This document shows positions 53,828 through 62,800 of a DNA stretch of 64,000 nucleotides, one piece after another. A program made the translations under genes and the position numbers. This DNA comes from Novipirellula sp052161655 (lineage in GTDB: Bacteria > Planctomycetota > Planctomycetia > Pirellulales > Pirellulaceae). Location of the stretch: NCBI RefSeq assembly GCF_052161655.1, contig NZ_CP197418.1:3534001-3598000 (forward strand), in the 5' to 3' direction. Below the pieces are notes generated by a model. That model searched no databases and was not told the DNA's origin. It worked only from the letters and a program-made list of their open reading frames with translations. Positions within the stretch are counted from its first letter, which is position 1. The number at the start of each line of letters is the position of its first letter.

Positions 53828-56800
53828 CTAATCCAGGAACGTCGTCACATCCGCTTTGGTTTTGCGAACGCCCTCGGCGTCACGATAGACCGTGAGCAGT
53901 GCCGACGGGTCGATCATCCGCCACGCAGGCATGCTGCCGAAGATGGTCGTCAGCAGAACACCGCCCCGAAGCGCCCACAACACGTAACCGACCGAAGCAA
54001 GTCCGGCACCGACTCCGAGTCCGCCGATCTCGCCGACTCCGAAAAAGGTCGAGTCCTCGGCCATCGCTGTGCCCTGATTGTTCCACTCGGTCCACTGGAT
54101 CGCCTGAACCAAATCGACGACCAACAGTTGATCAAGCATCTGAGACATCTGCATGTTGCCCCGTCTCATGTGCATGTGCGAGGAACCGCCCCACGAAAAA
54201 CCTTGTCTTTCAAAGCCGTGATCCAAATTTTCTTGATTGCTGTCCGCCATCTGGATTGTCGAATCGCGACTGACCGTAGAGGTGGCCTGTTTGGATTGTT
54301 CTTTCTCGTTGGATGAATCGTCGTTTTGATTCGGAGTGACGTTTGCAGGAACCAAGGGGACCGCACCCGTCGTCGATCCGCCATCGCTACTGTCTCCGTC
54401 GCCAGAGTCATCCCCGGACGTGCCTCCGCTGCCGCTCGTATCGCCGCTGGTATCGCCGGATCCACCGTCACCGGATCCACCATCACCGGATCCACTTCCG
54501 CCTGATCCTCCGCTGCCACTACCACCGCCACCGGCAATCACCGTGATCGTGACGGTCACGACGTTACTATCCAAACTGCCGTCGCTGGCGAGGTACGTAA
54601 ACGTATCGCTGCCAAAGTAAGCACCGCTAGGTGTATAAACCAGACTTCCGTTGGCCGAGGTGCTGAGCACTCCGTGGCTAGGTCCCGATACCAGTCGCAA
54701 CTGCAGCGGGTCGCCATCAACATCGCTGTCGTTGATCAACACACCCGGCGTCGCCAGCGTGAGTGTTTCTCCGGCGTTGATCGAGTAATTGTCGCCGATT
54801 GCCACGGGAGCTTCGTTGACATCGATCACTGCGATCGAGAAATTCGCGAAGCTGAACGAACCATCACTCGAGTCAGCTCGAACCGTAATCGTGTGATTGG
54901 TGGCAGTTTCGTAATCCACGGATCCAGAAACCGTTACAATTCCGCTGGCCGAATCGATCGCAAATCGACCTCCGGAGTCGTCAGATAACGAGTAGGTCAC
55001 GCTGTTGGTTGAACCATCGGTGTCGACCGCCAATGCCGTAATACCCACGGTCGTTCCAAACGCCGCGTTTTCGTTGACTTGGTTCGGATTGCCATCGGTA
55101 TCGGTAGCCGCGGAAACGTTGAATTCATTCACGTCGTTTAGGTAGACGGTAAACGTTTCGTCGTATGTGGCCCCGGCGTCGTCTTGCACACGCACCGTGA
55201 TGTCGTGTTGTGTAGCGGCTTCGTAATCGAGTTGACTCGAATCAGCAACGCGAATGTTGCCCGATGCATCGATATTGAATCGGCCGCCTGCCGTATCGGT
55301 CAACGAATACAACGTCGTGTCGCTGGTGTCGATGTCGTCGGTCGAAATTGTCCCCACGATTTGTCCGTTGGCGAGACCTTCGTCGATCGTCATCCCCGTC
55401 GCGGTTAAATCATGTGGCGCGTCGTTTTGGCCCTGGATCGTGATGGTCACTTGCTCCGTGGACTCGGCTCCCGACGCATCGACCATCGTGTAAGTAAATA
55501 CGTCTGTCAGCGTGTCCGAGGCGGTTCGCAATGCTTCCACCGCCGCGTTGCTGTTGTCGACAACGTAACTGTACGAACCATCCGAGTTGATCGTGATCGC
55601 ACCGTAAGAACCTGAGACGTTTGTCCCGACCGAACCCGTAGCACTGGCCGCCGTTCCCGCAACCACACCGCTGACCGTCTTGGTTTCGCCGTTGCCCACG
55701 GAATCAGTATCGGTGTCGTTCGTGAGCACATTGCCGGTCGGATCGACTCCCGCGGTTCCATTGGCCACGCCGCCGGCTTCCACCGCAGTGGCAGTGTCCG
55801 TGTTCGCAATCGGAGTGTCGTTTTGACCTTGAATCGTCACGGTGATCTGAGTGGTCGAGGTCGTGCCCGCAGCGTCGGTCATTGTGTAGGTAAACACATC
55901 GTCCAGCGTATCGCCACTGTTTCGTAGTGCCTCAACTGCCGCGTTGTTGTTATCGACGGCGTAGCTGTACGATCCGTCACTACTGATCGTGATCGCACCG
56001 TAGGAACCCGCGACCGAAGACGCCACCGACCCGGATGCCGATCCCGTCACGCCAGCAGCCACGCCACTGACGGTTTTGGTTTCGCCGTTTCCGATCGAGT
56101 CGACGTCGGTGTCGTTCGTGAGCACGTTGCCCGTCGGGTCCGTACCCGCGGTGCCGTTGGCCAATCCGCCTGACTCCACCGCAATGGCGTTATCCACCAT
56201 GGCCGTCGGCGTGTCGTTTTGGCCTTGGATCGTGACTGTGATCTGCGTGGTCGAAGTTGCACCCGCAGCGTCGGTCATTGTGTACGTAAACACATCGTCC
56301 AACGTGTCGCCACTATTGCGAAGTGCCTGAACCGTCGCGTTATTGTTGTCAACGATGTAGCTGTACGATCCGTCACTGTTGATCGTGATCGCACCATAAG
56401 AACCGGCGACTGACGATGCCACCGATCCCGAAGCGGATCCCGCGACCCCAGCGGCAACGCCGCTGACTGTTTTGGTTTCGCCGTTGCCAACCGAGTCAAC
56501 ATCGGTGTCGTTGGTCAATACATTGCCGGTTGGATTTGTACCTGCAGTCCCGTTTGCCAGCCCACCCGCTTCGACCGCGACCGCAGTATCAACGACTGCC
56601 GTTGGCGTGTCGTTTTGGCCTTGGATCGTGACGGTGATTTGCGTGGTGGAGGTCGCGCCCGCAGTGTCGGTCATCGTGTAGGTAAACACGTCGTCGAGCG
56701 TTTGCCCGCTATTGCGGAGTGCCTGTACGGTGGCGTTACTATTGTCGACGACGTAGGAATACGATCCGTCGGCATTGATCGTGATCGCACCGTAGGAACC

Positions 56801-59800
56801 TGCGACCGAAGACGCCACCAAACCCGATGCCGATCCTGTCACACCCGCAGCAACGCCACTGACCGTCTTGGTTTCGCCGTTTCCGACCGAGTCAACATCG
56901 GTGTCGTTCGTCAATACGTTACCCGTCGGATCAGTGCCCGAGGTTCCGTTGGCCAGTCCGCCCGACTCCACCGCAATGACGTTATCCACGACGGCCGTCG
57001 GCGTATCATTCTGGCCTTGGATCGTGACCGTGATCTGCGTGGTTGAAGTCGCACCCGCAGTATCGGTCATTGTGTAAGTAAAGACGTCGTCGAGCGTTTG
57101 CCCGCTGTTGCGAAGTGCTTGGACGGTCGCATTATTGTTATCAACAACGTAGCTGTACGATCCATCACTGTTGATCGTGATCGCACCGTACGAACCGGTA
57201 ACTGACGAGGCTACCGATCCCGAGGCGGATCCGGTCACCCCAGCAGCAACGCCGCTGACCGATTTGGTTTCACCATTGCCAACCGAGTCGACATCGGTGT
57301 CGTTCGTTAAAACATTTCCGGTCGGGTTTGTACCCGAGGTGCCGTTAGCCAGCCCCCCTGCTTCAACCGCGACCGCATTATCGACCACGGCGGTAGGCGT
57401 GTCGTTTTGACCTTGTATGGTGACGGTGACTTGCGTGGTCGAGGTGACCCCATCCGTGTCGGTGATCGTGTAAGTAAATACATCGTCAAGCGTCTGGCCG
57501 CTGTTGCGAAGTGCTTGCACGTCGATATTCGAATTGTCGACCGCGTAAGCATACGAGCCATCCGAATTGATCGTGATCGCACCGTACGAACCGGTTAGCG
57601 AAGTCGCAACGGAACCCGATGCGGTTCCAGTAACGCCAACCGCAACCCCAGTGACGGTCATTGTTTCGCCATTGGCATCCGAATCAGGATCGAGGTCGTT
57701 CGTCAACACGTTGCCCGTCGGATCCGTGCCTGCGATGCCGTTGGCCAGGCCGCCTGATTCGACCGCGATCGGATTGTCCACGACGGCCGTCGGAGTGTCG
57801 TTTTGGCCTTGGATTGTGACGGTGATCTGAGTGGTCGAGGTTGCCCCGGCCGTATCGGTCATCGTGTAGGTAAACACATCGTCCAGCGTATCGCCGCTGT
57901 TGCGGAGTGCTTGGACGGTGGCGTTGTTATTGTCGACGATGTAACTGTATGATCCGTCACTGTTGATCGTGATCGCACCGTACGAACCGGCAACCGATGA
58001 GGCCACTGAACCTGATGCCGATCCCGTTACACCCGCAGCAACACCACTGACCGATTTGGTTTCGCCGTTACCAATCGAGTCGACATCGGTGTCGTTGGTT
58101 AAAACATTGCCGGTCGGATTTGTGCCAGCGGTTCCATTGGCGAGTCCGCCCGCTTCGACCGCTACCGCGTTATCCACGACGGCTGTCGGCGTATCGTTCT
58201 GGCCTTGGATCGTGACGGTGACTTGCGTTGTCGAGGTAACCCCGTCCGTGTCGGTCATGGTATAAGTAAACACATCGTCAAGCGTTTGGCCGCTATTGCG
58301 AAGGGCTTGCACGTCGACATTCGAATTGTCGACCAAGTAAGCATACGAGCCGTCCGAGTTGATCGTGATCGCACCGTACGAACCCGTCACCGAAGTGGCA
58401 ACCGAACCCGATGCCGACCCAACAACGCCGACGGCGACTCCCGTGACCGTTTTCGTTTCGCCGTTGACAGCGGAATCAGGATCGAGGTCGTTGGTTAATA
58501 CATTTCCCGTCGGATCCGTGCCTGCGGTACCATTAGCCAGTCCGCCCGCTTCGACCGCGATCGGGTTGTCTGCCACCGCGGTTGGCGCGTCGTTCTGGCC
58601 TTGAATTGTGACCGTGATTTGCGTGGTCGAGGTTGCCCCGGCCGTATCGGTCATCGTGTACGTGAACACGTCCTCCAGCGTTTGACCGCTGTTTCGAAGT
58701 GCTTGGACGGTTGCGTTATTGTTATCGACGACGTAGCTGTACGATCCATCGCTGTTGATCGTGATCGCACCGTAGGAACCGGCAACTGACGACGCGACCG
58801 AACCGGATGCCGATCCAGACACCCCGGCAGCAACGCCACTGACTGATTTGGTTTCGCCATTGCCAACCGAGTCGACATCGGTGTCATTCGTTAGCACGTT
58901 GCCGGTTGGATTTGTGCCAGCCGTTCCATTTGCAGTGCCGCCTGCTTCAACCGCAATCGCGTTATCAACGACCGCCGTCGGCGTATCGTTCTGGCCTTGG
59001 ATCGTGACGGTGACTTGCGTGGTCGAGGCAACCCCGTCCGCGTCGGTCATCGTATAAGTAAACACGTCGTCAAGCGTTTGGCCGCTATTGCGAAGTGCTT
59101 GCACGTCGACATTCGAATTGTCGACCACGTAAGCGTATGAGCCGTCCGAGTTGATCGTGATCGCACCGTACGACCCGGTCACCGAAGTGGCAACCGAACC
59201 CGATGCCGACCCGGTAACGCCCACGGCGACCCCTGTGACCATTTTCGTTTCGCCGTTGCCAGCGGAATCAGGGTCGAGGTCATTCGTCAACACGTTGCCC
59301 GTTGGATCCGTGCCCGCAGTGCCATTGGCCAGTCCGCCTGATTCAACTGCGATCGGGTTGTCTGCTACGGCGGTTGGCGCGTCGTTCTGGCCTTGTATCG
59401 TGACGGTGATCTGCGTGGTCGAGGTCGCCCCGGCCGTATCGCTCATCGTGTAGGTAAAGACGTCGTCCAGTGTGTCACCGCTATTGCGAAGTGCCTGGAC
59501 AGTGGCGTTATTGTTGTCAACAACGTAGCTGTACGATCCATCGCTGTTGATCGTGATCGCACCATAAGATCCGGCAACCGAAGACGCGACCGATCCCGAA
59601 GCCGATCCCGTTACCCCAGCGGCGACGCCACTGACAGTTTTTGTTTCGCCGTTACCCGCCGAGTCGACATCGGTATCGTTCGTCAAAACGTTGCCTGTTG
59701 GATTTGTGCCTGGGGTTCCATTGGCCGTGCCGCCTGCTTCGACAGCAACCGCGTTATCGACCACGGCTGTCGGCGTGTCGTTTTGGCCTTGAATGGTGAC

Positions 59801-62800
59801 GGTGACCTGTGTGGTTGAGGCCACTCCGTCGGCGTCGGTCATCGTATAAGTAAACACGTCGTCAAGCGTTTGGCCGCTGTTTCGAAGTGCTTGCACGTCA
59901 ACATTCGAATTGTCGACTGCGTAGGCGTACGAGCCGTCTGAGTTGATCGTGATCGCACCGTACGACCCGGTCACCGAGGCAGCGACGGAACCCGATGCCG
60001 ACCCAACAACGCCGACGGCGACTCCTGTGACCGTTTTCGTTTCGCCGTTGGCAGCAGAATCAGGATCGAGATCGTTCGTTAGTACGTTGCCGGTGGGATC
60101 CGAGCCTGCGGTGCCGTTAGCCAAACCGCCCGCTTCAACCGCAATTGGATTATCCGCGACCGCGGTCGGCGCGTCGTTCTGGCCTTGAATCGTGACGGTG
60201 ATCTGAGTGGTCGAGGTCGCCCCGGCCGTATCGGTCATCGTGTAGGTGAACACATCGTCCAGCGTTTGGCCGCTATTGCGAAGTGCCTGCACGGTCGCGT
60301 TATTATTATCAACAACGTAGCTGTACGATCCGTCACTGTTGATCGTGATCGCCCCGTACGAACCTGCAACCGAAGACGCCACCGATCCCGAAGCGGATCC
60401 CGCGACGCCAGCGGCAACGCCACTGACCGTTTTGGTTTCGCCGTTACCCGCCGAGTCGACATCGGTGTCGTTCGTTAGAACGTTGCCAGTCGGATCGGTG
60501 CCTGCAGTTCCATTGGCAGTGCCGCCTGCTTCGACCGCGACCGCGTTATCGACCACGGCGGTTGGTGTATCGTTTTGGCCCTGGATCGTGATCGTCACCT
60601 GCGTGGTTGCATCGGCGCCGGAGGCATCCACCACGGTGTAGGTGAACACGTCTTGTAGCGTGTCGCTGGCGGTTCGTAGGGCCTGGACGGCGGCATTGCT
60701 ATTGTCAACGGCGTATGTATACGAGCCATCCGAATTGATTGTCACGGAACCATAAGATCCCGTCACCGCAGATCCGACGCTGCCGGATGCCGACGCTTGG
60801 ACGCCCGCAGCAACGCCTGCCACGTTTTTTGTGTCTCCCGCGTCCACATCAGTATCATTGCTGAGCACATTGCCAGTCGGATCGGTGCCCGCAGTGCCGT
60901 TGGCCAGTCCGCCTGCTTCGACCGCGGTCGGAGTGTCGGCGGTCGCTACGGGGTTGTCGTTGCTGCCTTGGATGGTGACCGTGATTTCAGCTGTGCTGTC
61001 GAGTCCCGCTGTGTCTACCATCGTGTAAGTAAACACGTCGGTCAACGTGTTGCCCGAGGTTCGCAGGGCCTGAACGGTTGCGTTGTTATTGTCGACGACG
61101 TAGCTGTACGATCCGTCGGAATTAATGGTGATCTGGCCAAACGATCCCGACACTCCAGTAGCAACCGATCCCGACGCACTGACTTGTGAACCGGCCGCGA
61201 CTCCGCTGACCGACTTTGTGTCGCCCGAGTCCAAGTCGGTATCGTTGGTGAGCACATTGCCGGTCGGATTGGTGCCCGCCGCAGCATTGCCGACACCGCC
61301 TGCTTCGACTGCTGTAGCGGTGTCATCGACCCCGATCGGTGCGTCGTTCGCCCCTTGGATGGTGACCGAAACCTGCGTTGTCGACGCAGATCCGCTGGCG
61401 TCGATCATCGTGTAAGTGAACACGTCGGTGAGCGTATCACTGCTGGTTCGCAGTGCTTGCACGGTGGCGTTGTTGTTATCGACCGTGTAGGTGTAGACGC
61501 CATTCGCTGCGATCGAGATCGAGCCGTAACTGCCTGTGACGGCGGATCCCACCGAACCGCTCGCGGATGCTTGCACTCCGGCAGCCACGCCGTCGACGGT
61601 TTTGGTATCGCCCGAGTCGACATCGGTATCGTTGGTCAAAACATTGCCGGTCGGATCGGTCCCCGCGGTACCGCCTGAATAGCCACCGGCCGAAACCGCA
61701 ATGGGAGTGTCAACGACGGCAACGGGATCATCGTTCGCACCATGCAGCGTGATCGTGATCTGAGCGGTTGAATTCAGTCCCGCTGCGTCCGAAACCGTGT
61801 AGGAAAATACATCGGTGATCGTATCGCTGGCGGTTCGCAGTGCCTGAACCGTCGCGTTGTCATTATCGATGTTGTAGGTGTAACTACCGTCCGAGTTGAT
61901 TGTGATCGCACCAAAGTTTCCGTTGATTGACGAACCAACCGAACCGCTGGTCGATCCCACGACTCCTTGAGCAGCCCCCGTGATCGACCAAGTATCGCCC
62001 GAGTCGACTTGGTCATCGTTGCTCAGCACGTTACCCGAGGGATCGGTACCCGCCGTGCCATTGGCGACGCCTCCCGCTTCGTACGCATGAGCGCTGTCGA
62101 CCGTGGCAACCGGAGCGTCGTTGGCTCCTTGGATCGTGATCGTGACCTGCGTGGTCGACGTCGCGCCAGAGAGATCTTCGACCGTGTAGGTGAAAATGTC
62201 GGTTAGCGTGTCGCCGCTGTTGAGCAGGTCTTGGACGAGCGTGTTGCTGTTGTCGACGGTGTAGCTGTAGTTGCCGTTCGAAGCGATGTTGATCGAACCG
62301 AACAAACCGGCGACACTTGAACCGACCGATCCTGATGCCGATCCGGCGGTGCCTGCGGTCACACCGCTGACGACGATGCTGTCGCCTGCATCGCTATCGC
62401 TATCGTTAGCGAGCACATTGCCGGTTGGATTCGTCCCTGCGGTGCCGTTGGCAGTCCCGCCTGCTTCGACCGCGATCGCCGTATCGGCAACCACGTCGGG
62501 ATTATCATTCGCACCACGAACCGAGACGGTGATTTGGGTGGTGGAGCTCAGTCCATCCGTATCCTCAAACGTATAAGTGAAAACATCTTCGAGACTTTCA
62601 CCACTCGTTCGCAGGTTCTGTACCGCCGCATTGTCATTGTCAACGTTGTAGGTGTAGCTACCGTCCGAATTCAGAGTGATCGAGCCATACGAACCCGCGA
62701 CAATCGAACCGACCGATCCGGCCGCGGAGCCCTGCACCCCTACCGCCACGCCCACCACGGTTTTGGTATCGCCGCTGTCAACGTCGGTATCATTGGTCAG

